A stretch of 64,000 nt of DNA, from positions 310,001 to 374,000 of the forward strand of contig NZ_JACOPV010000001.1 of NCBI RefSeq assembly GCF_016881005.1, read 5' to 3'. Under the pieces are notes generated by a model that had not been told where the DNA came from, did not search any database, and saw nothing but the letters and a program-made list of their open reading frames with translations. Of this stretch, positions 20,471 through 29,173 are shown one piece after another. This stretch comes from Pseudomonas arcuscaelestis (lineage in GTDB: Bacteria > Pseudomonadota > Gammaproteobacteria > Pseudomonadales > Pseudomonadaceae). A program made the position numbers and the translations under genes. The stretch's first letter is position 1, and the number at the start of each line of letters is the position of its first letter.

Positions 20471-21403
20471 TCAGGCGTCCTGCAACGCTCGCGGCCGCTT
20501 GCTGCGGTTTTCGCCCGCAGGTGCGGGTGTGGTGAGCAACTGGAAGTCGAAGTTCATTTCAGCAAAGCGCCCTTGCACCCCGCGAGCGTCGGCTGCCGCC
20601 GCATCGTCGACAAAGTGCAGCTCGCCGATCAAGCCATCACGCGTAGCGTAGGCGAAGTCATCCCACAGGTATTGATCACCCGCCAGGTTGATCTGAGTGG
20701 TCAGGTGACGGTAACCCGGTGCGGAAATGAAGAAGTGAATGTGCGCCGGACGATTGCCGTGACGCCCCAGTTGGTCGAGCAGCTCTTGGGTCGGACCATC
20801 TTCAGGGCAGCCATAGCCGGACGGCACGATGCTGCGAGCACGGTAACGGCCTTCGGCATTGGTGATGATACGTCGGCGCAGGTTGTAGTCGGATTGGCTG
20901 CTGTCGAAGTACGAATAGGTGCCCTGGGTATTGGCATGCCACAGATCGACAACGGCGCCTGCAACAGGCTGCCCCCGATCATCCAGAACTTGGCCCTGCA
21001 AGAACATTACGGTGCCCGCATCCAGGCCATCGTCCATCCGCACTTCGCCTTCGGCCATAGGCGCACCCGCTACATACAGCGGGCCTTCGATGGTGCGCGG
21101 GGTGCCGCCGCTGATGCCGGCCTGGGCATCCTGGGCATCCAACTGCAAATCCAGGTAGTGCTCAACGCCCAACCCGGCCACCAGCAGTCCAGCTTCCTGA
21201 CGGGAACCCAGGCGGTTGAAGTAATCCACGGCTTTCCAGAACTCGTCCGGGGTTATTTGCAGGTCTTCAATAATGCGCGCCACATCGTTAATGATGCGGT
21301 TGGTCACCCGTTTCATGCGCGGGCTGCCAAGGTCGTTGTTCAGGCCGCTGGCTTCTTCGAAAAAACGCTGAACATCGGCAGTGTGAGCAATTTTCACGGT
21401 CAT
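20471..21403 (-). CDS. catA: Catechol 1,2-dioxygenase
   Basis: Non-haem Fe(III) intradiol dioxygenase converting catechol and O2 to cis,cis-muconate. It has 310 residues with an N-terminal helical dimer/lipid-binding domain (about 1-100) and a C-terminal beta-sandwich. The four iron ligands are visible: Tyr163 in GTYSYFD, Tyr197 in PSGYGCP, and His221 and His223 in RPAHIHFF. It is third in the catB-catC-catA order, 41 bp after catC. No separate promoter is apparent, so expression should follow the ben operon. Confidence 0.97.
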   Translation of the reverse strand: MTVKIAHTADVQRFFEEASGLNNDLGSPRMKRVTNRIINDVARIIEDLQITPDEFWKAVDYFNRLGSRQEAGLLVAGLGVEHYLDLQLDAQDAQAGISGGTPRTIEGPLYVAGAPMAEGEVRMDDGLDAGTVMFLQGQVLDDRGQPVAGAVVDLWHANTQGTYSYFDSSQSDYNLRRRIITNAEGRYRARSIVPSGYGCPEDGPTQELLDQLGRHGNRPAHIHFFISAPGYRHLTTQINLAGDQYLWDDFAYATRDGLIGELHFVDDAAAADARGVQGRFAEMNFDFQLLTTPAPAGENRSKRPRALQDA

Positions 21404-21444
21404 GATGGAGTACCTCGAATTGTTGTTATCGATGGTTCGGTGAT

Positions 21445-21735
21445 TCAGCGGTCATCGCTGTGGACAGATGACGGGTGGCGACACAGACCATCGATTTCGA
21501 TGGCCATGTAGGGGAATAGCGGCAGTTGCATCAGGGTGTCATGCAATGCTTCGACGCTAGGCACGTCGAAGACGCTGTAGTTGGCGTAATGCCCGGCGAT
21601 ACGCCACAGGTGGCGCCAGATGCCCTCGTGCTGCAGGCGTTGAGCCAACTGCTTTTCGTCAGACTTGAGCCGGGTGGCCAGCGCCGGATCCATATCCAGG
21701 GGCAGGTTCACGGTCATTTTCACGTGGAACAACAT
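21445..21735 (-). CDS. catC: Muconolactone delta-isomerase
   Basis: Isomerises muconolactone to 3-oxoadipate enol-lactone in the beta-ketoadipate pathway. At 96 residues it is exactly the family length. Characteristic stretches are MLFHVKMTVNLP, a conserved Glu/Lys pair near KSDEKQLAQ, GIWRHLWRIAGHYANYSVF and LPLFPYMAIEI. The enzyme forms a decamer. Its gene lies 11 bp after catB. Confidence 0.96.
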   Translation of the reverse strand: MLFHVKMTVNLPLDMDPALATRLKSDEKQLAQRLQHEGIWRHLWRIAGHYANYSVFDVPSVEALHDTLMQLPLFPYMAIEIDGLCRHPSSVHSDDR

Positions 21736-21746
21736 GGCATCTCTCC

Positions 21747-22868
21747 TTACTTGCGGCTGAAGAACGCCAAGCGCTCTTCGTCCAGGGTCAGGCCCAGGCC
21801 CGGGGTGCTGGGTACGTGCAACGCAAAGTCGCGATAAACCGGCGCTTCGATCACGATCTCTTCGGTCAGCAGCAGTGGGCCGAACAGTTCGGTGTGCCAG
21901 GTCAGCTTGTTCAAGGTGACAAAGGCATGGGCCGCGGCCAGGGTGCCGATCGAGCCTTCGAGCATGGTGCCGCCGTACAGGGCGATACCGGCGGCTTCGG
22001 CAATCTGAGCGGTGCGTAACACCGCGCGCGGTCCACCGTTCTTGGCGATCTTCAAGGCGAAAATGCTGGCAGCACCCTCGGCAGCCAGACTGAAGGCGTC
22101 CTCCACACTTTCGATGGATTCATCGGCCATGATCGGTGCCGGGCTGCGTTGATTCAGGCGTACCTGACCTGCGCGATTGATGCGCGAAATAGGCTGCTCA
22201 ACCAGATCGATACCGTTGTCGCCGAGTACTTGGCAGGCACCAATGGCCTGGGACTCATCCCAATACTGATTGACATCGACGCGTACGCTGGCGCGTTCGC
22301 CAAGCGCGCGTTTGATCGCAATTACATGGTTCAGGTCATGAGCGACCGGGTTGGAACCAATCTTCAATTTGAAGATGCGATGACGGCGCAGGTCGAGCAT
22401 CTGCTCCGCTTCAGCGATGTCTTGTGCGGTGTCGCCACTGGCCAGGGTCCAGGCCACTTCCAGACTGTCGCGCACACGTCCGCCCAGCAGTTCACTGACA
22501 GCCAACCCCTGACGCTTGCCTTGCGCATCGAGCAAGGCACTTTCGATCCCGGAGCGGGCGAAGGTGTTGCCCTTGATGGTCTTGTCCAGGCGTTGCATCG
22601 CCGCATTGATGTTGCTGGCGTCCTGGCCGATCAACAGAGGGGCAAAATAGCTGTCGATGTTCTGCTTGATGCTTTCCGGGCTTTCGTTGCCATAGGCCAG
22701 GCCACCAATGGTGGTGGACTCGCCGAGCCCTTCGATGCCATCCGAACACTGCAGGCGGATGATCACCAGGGTTTGCTTCTGCATGGTATGCATCGCCAGC
22801 TTGTGCGGGCGAATCGTGGGCAGGTCGACGATAACCGTCGAGATGCGTTCAATCAGGGGATGACTCAT
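21747..22868 (-). CDS. catB: Muconate cycloisomerase
   Basis: Enolase-superfamily enzyme that lactonises cis,cis-muconate to muconolactone, using Mn2+. It has 373 residues: an N-terminal capping domain then the TIM barrel. Catalytic Lys167 and Lys169 lie in FKLKIG, metal ligands are Asp198 in VDVN, the Glu of LVEQPI and the Asp of MADES, and a second Lys is in FALKIAKNGG. It begins only 18 bp after benD with its own GGAG site. In many pseudomonads catB instead starts a separate operon divergent from catR. Confidence 0.96.
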   Translation of the reverse strand: MSHPLIERISTVIVDLPTIRPHKLAMHTMQKQTLVIIRLQCSDGIEGLGESTTIGGLAYGNESPESIKQNIDSYFAPLLIGQDASNINAAMQRLDKTIKGNTFARSGIESALLDAQGKRQGLAVSELLGGRVRDSLEVAWTLASGDTAQDIAEAEQMLDLRRHRIFKLKIGSNPVAHDLNHVIAIKRALGERASVRVDVNQYWDESQAIGACQVLGDNGIDLVEQPISRINRAGQVRLNQRSPAPIMADESIESVEDAFSLAAEGAASIFALKIAKNGGPRAVLRTAQIAEAAGIALYGGTMLEGSIGTLAAAHAFVTLNKLTWHTELFGPLLLTEEIVIEAPVYRDFALHVPSTPGLGLTLDEERLAFFSRK

Positions 22869-22886
22869 CGAGATCTCCAAGGGCAC

Positions 22887-23648
22887 TCAGCCGAGGTCGC
22901 CGCCACCAACCGGCAACACCGTGCCGGTGATGTAGGAAGCCTCGTCGGAGGCAAGAAAGAGGATTGCGCCAACCTGTTCATCAAGGTTGCCGTAGCGCTT
23001 CATCAGGCTGCTATCGAGGGTCTGGTCGACGATCTGCTGGTACCAGATTTTCTCGTCGCCGCTCTGCTCGGCGTTGTTGCGCGGCACTCGCCGAGGTGGC
23101 GCCTCGGTGCCACCGGGTGCAGTCGCATTGACCCGCACTCCACGTCCGGCCGTTTCAAATGCCAGGCAGGCAGTCAGGGCATTCACACCCCCTTTGGCTG
23201 CGCCGTAAGGCACTCGATTGACACTGCGGGTGGCAATCGAGGAAACGTTGACGATCGCTCCACTGCCCTGCTCAAGCATGTAAGGCAGCGCCGCGTGGCA
23301 GCACCACAAGGTGGGGAACAACGAGCGTCGCACTTCCGCTTCGATCTGCGCCGCTTCGTAGTGCTCGAATGGTTTCGCCCAAATGGTGCCGCCAACGTTG
23401 TTGACCAGCACATCCAGGCGACCAAAGCGCTCCACGGCTGCCGCCATTACGCGATTGCAATCGCTGTATTGCTCCAGGTCCGCTGTCAGGCTCAGCACAC
23501 CCTCAGCTTCCAGCTCGTGCACCAGCTCCGAGCGATCCACTGCGATCAGGGTCGCGCCCTCTTCCAGCAACCGCTCACACAAGCGTCGGCCGATGCCCTG
23601 GGCCGCGCCTGTCACCAGCACGACCTTGTTGTCGAATCTGTTGTTCAT
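22887..23648 (-). CDS. benD: 1,6-dihydroxycyclohexa-2,4-diene-1-carboxylate dehydrogenase BenD
   Basis: Short-chain dehydrogenase that oxidises and decarboxylates the benzoate cis-diol to catechol, reducing NAD+. It has 253 residues: cofactor motif TGAAQGIG at 13-20, NNVGG, Ser136/137 and the active-site pair Tyr148 and Lys152. It follows benC by 66 bp, with GAGG before the ATG. It completes the benABCD set, and catechol from this step is the substrate of CatA encoded three genes on. Confidence 0.96.
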   Translation of the reverse strand: MNNRFDNKVVLVTGAAQGIGRRLCERLLEEGATLIAVDRSELVHELEAEGVLSLTADLEQYSDCNRVMAAAVERFGRLDVLVNNVGGTIWAKPFEHYEAAQIEAEVRRSLFPTLWCCHAALPYMLEQGSGAIVNVSSIATRSVNRVPYGAAKGGVNALTACLAFETAGRGVRVNATAPGGTEAPPRRVPRNNAEQSGDEKIWYQQIVDQTLDSSLMKRYGNLDEQVGAILFLASDEASYITGTVLPVGGGDLG

Positions 23649-23714
23649 GACAACCTCGAATGAAAAAAGGGACCGACCGTACCCGCACGATGCGCCCGGC
23701 CCCATAAAACGGGT

Positions 23715-24725
23715 TCAGGCAGCCGCGGCAGCGAATTTTTCGTAGTAGAAGTTCGCCGGCGTAATCCCCTGTTCGCGGATGTACTGGCTGACCGCTTCAA
23801 CCATCGGCGGCGGACCACACAGGTACACATCGACATCACCTTCATTGAGGTGGCAAGGCTCGATGTGCTGGGTGACATAGCCCTTGAGCGGGTGCTGGCT
23901 CTCGGGGTTGGCCACACAGGCGCTGAAGCTGAAATTGGCAATACGAGCGGCCAGATCCTGCAGGCGGTCCAGCTCGACCAGGTCGAAATCATTGGTCACG
24001 CCGTAGATCAGGTGCAGGGGGTACTCGCTGCCTTGCTCGGCGATTTTTTCCAGCATCGCGGTGAACGGCGCAAGGCCGGTACCCCCTGCCAACAGCAGCA
24101 ACGGACGACGGATTTCACGCAGATAGAAGCTACCCAGTGGCCCCGCCAGGGTCATGCTGTCACCCGCTTTCGCCAGGCCGGTAAGGAAGCTGCTCATCAG
24201 TCCACCCGGCACGTTGCGGATCAGGAAGCTGACCTCGCCGTCCTTTTGCAACGAGCTGAACGAATACGCGCGCGTCTGTTCACTCCCCGGCACGCCAAGA
24301 TTGACGTACTGCCCTGGCAGGAAAGCCAGGCGGCTCAGAGCATCGCCCTTGATCGACAAGGCAATGGTGCTATCGGAAAGCTGGCGTACTGCGCTGATGC
24401 TCGCCTGATAGTTGGACTGCTCGGTCTTGCACACCTGGGACGACGCCGGGATGCGCACCACACAATCACTCTCAGCGCGCATCTGGCAGGTCAGAACGTA
24501 ACCCTGTGCGGCTTCTTCCTCGCTCAACGCGTCTTCGATGTATTCCTGGCCCAAGTCGTAGCGACCGGCTTCGGCAAAGCACTTACAGGTTCCGCAGGCG
24601 CCATCGCGACAGTCCAGGGGAATGTTGATGCCCTGGCGGTAGGCCGCGTCAGCGACCGTCTCGTCAGCGGTGGCGTCAATGAAACGGGTAACCCCGTCTT
24701 CGAAATTCAAGGCGATCTTGTGCAT
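23715..24725 (-). CDS. benC: Benzoate 1,2-dioxygenase electron transfer component BenC
   Basis: NADH:acceptor reductase that feeds electrons to the BenAB oxygenase. It is 336 residues in three parts: plant-type [2Fe-2S] ferredoxin with Cys39, Cys44, Cys47 and Cys80; FAD domain with RAYSFSS; and NAD domain with LLLAGGTGLAPF and VYLCGPPPMVEAV. The fused ferredoxin-reductase layout is typical for class IB ring-hydroxylating systems. Its gene lies 24 bp after benB, with GAGG upstream of the ATG. Confidence 0.97.
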   Translation of the reverse strand: MHKIALNFEDGVTRFIDATADETVADAAYRQGINIPLDCRDGACGTCKCFAEAGRYDLGQEYIEDALSEEEAAQGYVLTCQMRAESDCVVRIPASSQVCKTEQSNYQASISAVRQLSDSTIALSIKGDALSRLAFLPGQYVNLGVPGSEQTRAYSFSSLQKDGEVSFLIRNVPGGLMSSFLTGLAKAGDSMTLAGPLGSFYLREIRRPLLLLAGGTGLAPFTAMLEKIAEQGSEYPLHLIYGVTNDFDLVELDRLQDLAARIANFSFSACVANPESQHPLKGYVTQHIEPCHLNEGDVDVYLCGPPPMVEAVSQYIREQGITPANFYYEKFAAAAA

Positions 24726-24749
24726 GGCGCACCTCGCAAAAAGCTGGAT

Positions 24750-25238
24750 TCAGATGTGGTAAACGTCGATGACCTGACGCACGTAGTCGTTCTTGAGCAC
24801 TACCTTCTTGGCCTTGATCAGCGGCCGATCGCCGCGCACATCAAGGGTGTAGAAGCTGGTGCCGAAGTGACTGTCCACTGTCTTGTAGCGAAAGCTCAGG
24901 GTGTGCCAGTTGAAGCGCACCTTGCAGACGCCATCGCCCTGTTCCAGCAGTTCGATGTTGCTGATGTTGTGCGAGGTTCGAGTGTCGGGCATGGTCGCAC
25001 TGGAGCGCTCGGTCTTGATCCGGAACACCCGGTCTTCCAAGCCACCACGGTTGCCGTACCAGATCAGCGAAATCTCCCGCTGCGGGTCCTCGGTGAGCTG
25101 ATCGTTATCGTCCCAGGCCGGCATCCAGAAGGTGGCGTCGGCGGCATAGCACTCCAACCAGTTATCCCATTGGCTGTCGTCCAGGTAGCGCGCTTCTTCA
25201 AACAGGAAGTCGCGCACTTGCTCGAAGGAAATGCTCAT
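24750..25238 (-). CDS. benB: Benzoate 1,2-dioxygenase small subunit BenB
   Basis: Beta subunit (162 residues) of the alpha3beta3 benzoate dioxygenase. It has a SnoaL/NTF2-like fold, with typical blocks [34 protein letters not shown] and the [23 protein letters not shown] region (the last read in parts). It has a structural role, with no catalytic residues. The ATG overlaps the benA stop by 4 bp, implying translational coupling for equal subunit amounts. Confidence 0.97.
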   Translation of the reverse strand: MSISFEQVRDFLFEEARYLDDSQWDNWLECYAADATFWMPAWDDNDQLTEDPQREISLIWYGNRGGLEDRVFRIKTERSSATMPDTRTSHNISNIELLEQGDGVCKVRFNWHTLSFRYKTVDSHFGTSFYTLDVRGDRPLIKAKKVVLKNDYVRQVIDVYHI

Positions 25239-26593
25239 TGCACGGCCTCCACTGGAATCAATTGCTGGTCAGCGGCAAGCGCCTTGAGCATGGTTTCCTG
25301 CCAGTACTTGTGTTGCAGCACAAACAGCCCTTCGTCTTCGGTGCGCACGCCACTCATCTGCGGGTGCAGGTCGATTTCCTGGGCAGCAGCATCGGCACCG
25401 TCAACCCAATGCGTTGCGCCACGGGACATATCGTTCCAGCCACGCCCACCTTGGTAACCCATCTGGCAGGAACGGAACTCTTCCAGGTCGTCCGGAGTGG
25501 CCATGCCACTGACGTTGAAAAAATCCTCGTACTGGCGAATACGCTGGGCCCGTGCCTCGGCGCTCTCACCCTTGGGCGCGATGCAGTAGATAGTGATCTC
25601 GGTCTTGTCCACGGCAATTGGCCGGGCAATACGAATCTGCGAACTGAACTGATCCATCAGGTAAACGTTCGGGTACAGGCACAAATTGCGCGAGTTCTCG
25701 ATCATCCAGTTGGCGCGGGCCTGGCCAAAATCAGCCGCCAGCTCATCGCGGCGCTCGAACAGCGGACGGTCCTCGGGGTTGGCCCAGCGGGTCCAGAGCA
25801 AGAGGTGACCTTTTTCGAACGAGTAGAAGCCACCACCGCTCTTGGCCCAACCGCCGGCGCTCATGGTTTTGACTTCATCGCCAGCCTCGCGCTGTTTGCG
25901 CTGGTTCTGGGTCGCAGCGTAGTTCCAGTGCACGGCACTGACGTGGTAGCCGTCGGCGCCATTCTCGGCTGTCAGCTTCCAGTTGCCTTCGTAGATGTAC
26001 GACGAGGATCCACGCAGCACTTCCAGGCCTTCCGGCGACTGGTCAACGATCATGTCGATGATCTTGGCCGACTCGCCCAGATGCTCTTGCAGTGGCACGA
26101 CATCCGGGTTCAGGCTGCCAAACAGGAAACCCCGGTAGGACTCGAAACGAGCAACCTTGGTGAGATCATGGGAGCCTTCGCAATTGAAGCTCGCAGGGTA
26201 GCCGGCATCGACCGGGTCCTTGACCTTGAGCAGCTTGCCGGAGTTGTTGAACGTCCAGCCGTGGAACGGGCATGTGTAGGAGGAGCGGTTACCGCTCTTG
26301 TGCCGGCACAGCATCGCACCGCGGTGGCTGCAGGCATTGAGGAAAGCATTGAGCACACCATCCTTGTTGCGCGCGATAAAGATCGGCTGGCGCCCCATGG
26401 TGGTGGTAAGGAAGTCGTTCTTTTCAGGAATCTGGCTCTCGTGGGCAAGGTACAGCCAGTTGCCCTCGAAAATGTGTTTCATCTCAAGATCGAACAGACG
26501 GGGGTCGGTGAACATCTCGCGCTTGCAGCGAAAGACGCCCTTCTCCTGATCTTCTTCAAGCAGGGAATTAAGGTAATCGAATCCCAGGGACAT
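25235..26593 (-). CDS. benA: Benzoate 1,2-dioxygenase large subunit BenA
   Basis: Catalytic alpha subunit (452 residues) that inserts both atoms of O2 into benzoate to give the cis-diol carboxylate. The Rieske [2Fe-2S] ligands are Cys88, His90, Cys108 and His111. The mononuclear iron site has His217 and His222 with bridging Asp214 in [15 protein letters not shown]; the third ligand Asp lies further on. It is the first gene of the run benABCD-catBCA-benE. Two BenR/XylS-type direct repeats lie 66-101 bp upstream, so benzoate-dependent activation is expected. Confidence 0.97.
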   Translation of the reverse strand: MSLGFDYLNSLLEEDQEKGVFRCKREMFTDPRLFDLEMKHIFEGNWLYLAHESQIPEKNDFLTTTMGRQPIFIARNKDGVLNAFLNACSHRGAMLCRHKSGNRSSYTCPFHGWTFNNSGKLLKVKDPVDAGYPASFNCEGSHDLTKVARFESYRGFLFGSLNPDVVPLQEHLGESAKIIDMIVDQSPEGLEVLRGSSSYIYEGNWKLTAENGADGYHVSAVHWNYAATQNQRKQREAGDEVKTMSAGGWAKSGGGFYSFEKGHLLLWTRWANPEDRPLFERRDELAADFGQARANWMIENSRNLCLYPNVYLMDQFSSQIRIARPIAVDKTEITIYCIAPKGESAEARAQRIRQYEDFFNVSGMATPDDLEEFRSCQMGYQGGRGWNDMSRGATHWVDGADAAAQEIDLHPQMSGVRTEDEGLFVLQHKYWQETMLKALAADQQLIPVEAVQ

Positions 26594-26658
26594 GGCCGGG
26601 GCCTCCGTTGTTATTGTGTTCAGGCCATGTCAGGTTAAGCAGCGAGGGGGACGGCAAA

Positions 26659-26694
26659 TATCCGCTTTGTGCAGACCTTTATCCGTTTTCTGCA
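26659..26694 (-). promoter_or_regulatory. BenR/XylS-type operator pair of the benA promoter
   Basis: Read on the minus strand: TGCAGAAAACGGATA, a 6-nt spacer, then TGCACAAAGCGGATA. Both copies fit TGCA-N6-GGNTA, the half-site of XylS and BenR, with the usual 21-bp period. They lie between the benR stop codon and benA, the second copy 65 bp before the benA start, where they would abut the -35 region. Confidence 0.9.
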
Positions 26695-26699
26695 AAGTG

Positions 26700-27656
26700 T
26701 CAGGAACGACGCTTGAGGGTATCGGAGGGGAGTTCGCCAAACAGCGACTTGTAGTTTTCCGAGAAGCGGCCAAGGTGGACAAAGCCGTAATCCATGGCCA
26801 GTTCGGTAATGCTGCGCACCGGGCAGTTGGGATCGCAGAGGTTGGCGTGGATGCGCTCGAGCTTCTTCTGACGGATGTAGATTTTAGGCGTGGTGCCCGC
26901 GTTGCGCTCGAACAGCGCATACAACGAACGCAGGCTCATGCTGGCTTGGCGCGCCAGCTGCTCACTGCAAATATCGAGCTTGAGGTTGCCTTCGATATAA
27001 CCGGCAATGCGATCGAACGTCACCGCCTGGCTACCCAGGGCCTCACGGCTGACGTTGGTCGGCATCAAGGTCAGCATCTTGCTGGCGACGATCTGGCTAT
27101 AGTGCTCCTGAACGCGCAGCAGCGGCTCACTGGCCTCGGCTTCGTGACAAACCATTGCCAGCAACCCGGCGAAACCCTCCAGCGCCAGCAACTGATAATG
27201 GCTCTGGATAAAACGCACGCCCTCGCTCGGACGCTGCCAGCGCTGTTCGTCGCAGACGCTTTCGAGTAAGCGATTAGGCAGCTTGAGAATGAATTTTTCG
27301 CAGTCCGCCGAGTAGGCAAGGTCTACCGGCTCGTCCGGATTGATCAGCAACAACTCGCCAGGACCGAGCACGCGTTCGGCACGCCCGCGCCGCCACAGGC
27401 AATGGCCACGCAACAGGATCTGCAGGTGAAACACGTTCTCCAGGGCTTCAGACATCACCCGCACTTCGCCACCATAGCTGATTCGGCACAGGTCGAGGCT
27501 GGCGAATTTGCGATGGTTCAGGCACGCCTCGGGGAGCCCGTAGCGCGGCAGGCGGATGTGGTGCACGCCAACATGCTGATTGACGTAGGTCGACACGGCA
27601 TAAGGATCGGCACGATCGAAAACCCGGCTGCGCTCACTGAGCAGGGGACTTTCCAT
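26700..27656 (-). CDS. benR: AraC/XylS-family benzoate regulator BenR (copy 1)
   Basis: Benzoate-responsive activator of 318 residues. The N-terminal AraC-binding-like domain (about 1-190) holds NHRKFASLDLCRISYGG and YSADCEKFILKLP. The C-terminal double helix-turn-helix (about 215-318) contains SMSLRSLYALFERNAG and the signature ITELAMDYGFVHLGRFSENYKSLFGELP. The start was chosen at MESPLLSERSRVF, aligned with the second copy's MSSHLLSERSSVF. It is immediately upstream of the benA operator, as benR usually is. A closely similar paralogue is encoded 3 kb upstream in the same island. Confidence 0.93.
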   Translation of the reverse strand: MESPLLSERSRVFDRADPYAVSTYVNQHVGVHHIRLPRYGLPEACLNHRKFASLDLCRISYGGEVRVMSEALENVFHLQILLRGHCLWRRGRAERVLGPGELLLINPDEPVDLAYSADCEKFILKLPNRLLESVCDEQRWQRPSEGVRFIQSHYQLLALEGFAGLLAMVCHEAEASEPLLRVQEHYSQIVASKMLTLMPTNVSREALGSQAVTFDRIAGYIEGNLKLDICSEQLARQASMSLRSLYALFERNAGTTPKIYIRQKKLERIHANLCDPNCPVRSITELAMDYGFVHLGRFSENYKSLFGELPSDTLKRRS

Positions 27657-27772
27657 ACCAGGGCACTCGTTGTAGTTGTCTTGGCAGTCTAAGCGATAGC
27701 ACTGGCCCACGACCAATCGAGGGATGGACGGTGTGTTTCCAAACACATCGCCAAACAAGCCCCCTGCCTATT

Positions 27773-27797
27773 CGGCAGGAGCGGGCATGCCCCGCGA
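27773..27797. repeat. Single REP-like element between benR and the porin gene
   Basis: CGGCAGGAGCGGGCATGCCCCGCGA has the core of the Pseudomonas REP unit (AGGAGCGGG...CCCCGCGA) with an internal palindrome GCGGGCATGCCCCGC. It sits in the 146-bp gap, just beyond the porin stop codon on its downstream side. Confidence 0.7.
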
Positions 27798-27802
27798 AAC
27801 CC

Positions 27803-29065
27803 CTACAACAGCGTCCAGGTGTACGAAACGATTAACCGGTTCTCGTCAATATCCGAACGGTAGTTGGAGCGCGCCACAGCATTGCGCAGTCTTATCCCCA
27901 AGCCCTTCAACAATCCGCTCTGCACCGCATATCCCAGGTCCAGGTCGCGCTCGTGCTCCTTGCCCTCGAAACCCAACCCGGTATCGACGTTGTTGCCCTT
28001 AAGGTAACGCACGGTAGCCGTCAGGCCCGGTACGCCCATGGCAACAAAATCGTAGTCATAACGCACCTGCCAAGAGCGTTCGTCTGCATACGAGAACTCG
28101 TAAGTGGGCACCTCGTTGCCCAACGGCGAAATGTTCGGAAACACCCGCGGAAACGCGTTCTCGCCAAAAATCCCTTGGTAGCCGACGCTGAAGGTATGAC
28201 CGCCGCGCTTGGCAGACAGCAACGAGTAGAACGCCTGGTTATCGATATCCCCGATGCGACTTTCACCTTGCTCCTTGGCGCTGAAATAGCCCAGGTTGGC
28301 ACCCAGCACCCAGTCGCCCACGGGTTGGTTGTGCTTGAAACCGACAAAGCCCTGCTGATAGATGTCCTCCAGGCGGCCATACCAAAGGCTCAAGGTGCTG
28401 CGATTGGTGTTGAAGCTGTAGTCGCCACCCGCGAAGTTGAAGGCGTCGCTGTCGGCCTGGCGCTGAGGCAGATGTCCGAGCATGGCGATCATTTTCTCGT
28501 CGCCTGATTCATTACGCAGGCTGGTCGAACTCAAATGACCCGCTTGCAGCGTCAGTCCACTGATCTCAGCCGAAGTGATGCTGGCGCCTTGGTAGGTAGG
28601 CGGCAGCAGGCGCGAATCGTTGTACTGAAGGATCGGCAGATTGGTCTGCAGTTCACCCACTCTCAGCTCGGTTTTCGAATAGCGCAGCTTCAGTGTTCCC
28701 CCCACCCGACTGTATTCATCAGCAGCCCGGCCATCATCGTGCACCGGCAGAAGACCGGTACCGGTGCGATCCGGGCTGCTATCGAGCTTGAGCCCGAGCA
28801 AGCCAATGGCATCGACGCCCACGCCAACGGTTCCGGGGGTGTAGCCCGACTTGAAGTTGAAGATGAATCCTTGTCCCCACTCCTCGGCCTTGGATTGTTT
28901 GTTTGCACCAACAATGTCGGAAAAATCGCGGCTGAAATAATAATTACGTGCTTGCAAGGTGGCGGTAGCGTCCTTGAAGAAGTCAGGTTCAGCGGCTTGG
29001 GCGGTAAAACTCAGGGCGAACGAAAACAGCAACCCGATTGCACGGAGGTTGTTCATGATTGGCAT
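27803..29065 (-). CDS. benF: OprD-family porin, BenF-like
   Basis: Outer-membrane substrate-specific channel, probably for benzoate or related aromatic acids. It has 420 residues: signal peptide NNLRAIGLLFSFALSFTAQA, then an 18-strand-type barrel ending in the aromatic-poor VSYTWTLL terminus. Family blocks are ARNYYFSRDFSD, GFTPGTVG-like GYTPGTVGVGVDAIGLLGLK, LRVGELQTNLPIL and the RDLDLGYAVQSG segment. Two in-frame ATGs (9 bp apart) are possible starts. It lies 108 bp after benK and is probably co-transcribed with it. BenF identity is inferred from context, since OprD-family members are hard to tell apart. Confidence 0.85.
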   Translation of the reverse strand: MPIMNNLRAIGLLFSFALSFTAQAAEPDFFKDATATLQARNYYFSRDFSDIVGANKQSKAEEWGQGFIFNFKSGYTPGTVGVGVDAIGLLGLKLDSSPDRTGTGLLPVHDDGRAADEYSRVGGTLKLRYSKTELRVGELQTNLPILQYNDSRLLPPTYQGASITSAEISGLTLQAGHLSSTSLRNESGDEKMIAMLGHLPQRQADSDAFNFAGGDYSFNTNRSTLSLWYGRLEDIYQQGFVGFKHNQPVGDWVLGANLGYFSAKEQGESRIGDIDNQAFYSLLSAKRGGHTFSVGYQGIFGENAFPRVFPNISPLGNEVPTYEFSYADERSWQVRYDYDFVAMGVPGLTATVRYLKGNNVDTGLGFEGKEHERDLDLGYAVQSGLLKGLGIRLRNAVARSNYRSDIDENRLIVSYTWTLL

Positions 29066-29173
29066 GCTCTTTCTTATTGTTGTTTGCGATTCAAGAACTG
29101 CGGTGTTTCCAGCGCCGGCCCGCAGCCACCAACGTAGTCAGCGCTGCGGCCCAGCGTGCTTGTCGGCAATCAG

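Noticed and set aside
21716..21731. parS-like sequence at the start of catC (13 of 16 matches)
   Set aside because: One half is perfect but the other has three mismatches. The bases encode the conserved start MLFHVK of CatC, so it is probably coincidence.
22149..26638. Long plus-strand open frames (about 470-535 codons) opposite benABCD and catB
   Set aside because: They lie antisense to genes with complete domains and catalytic residues. GC-rich codon use leaves the opposite frames open. No ribosome-binding sites or recognisable domains were seen.
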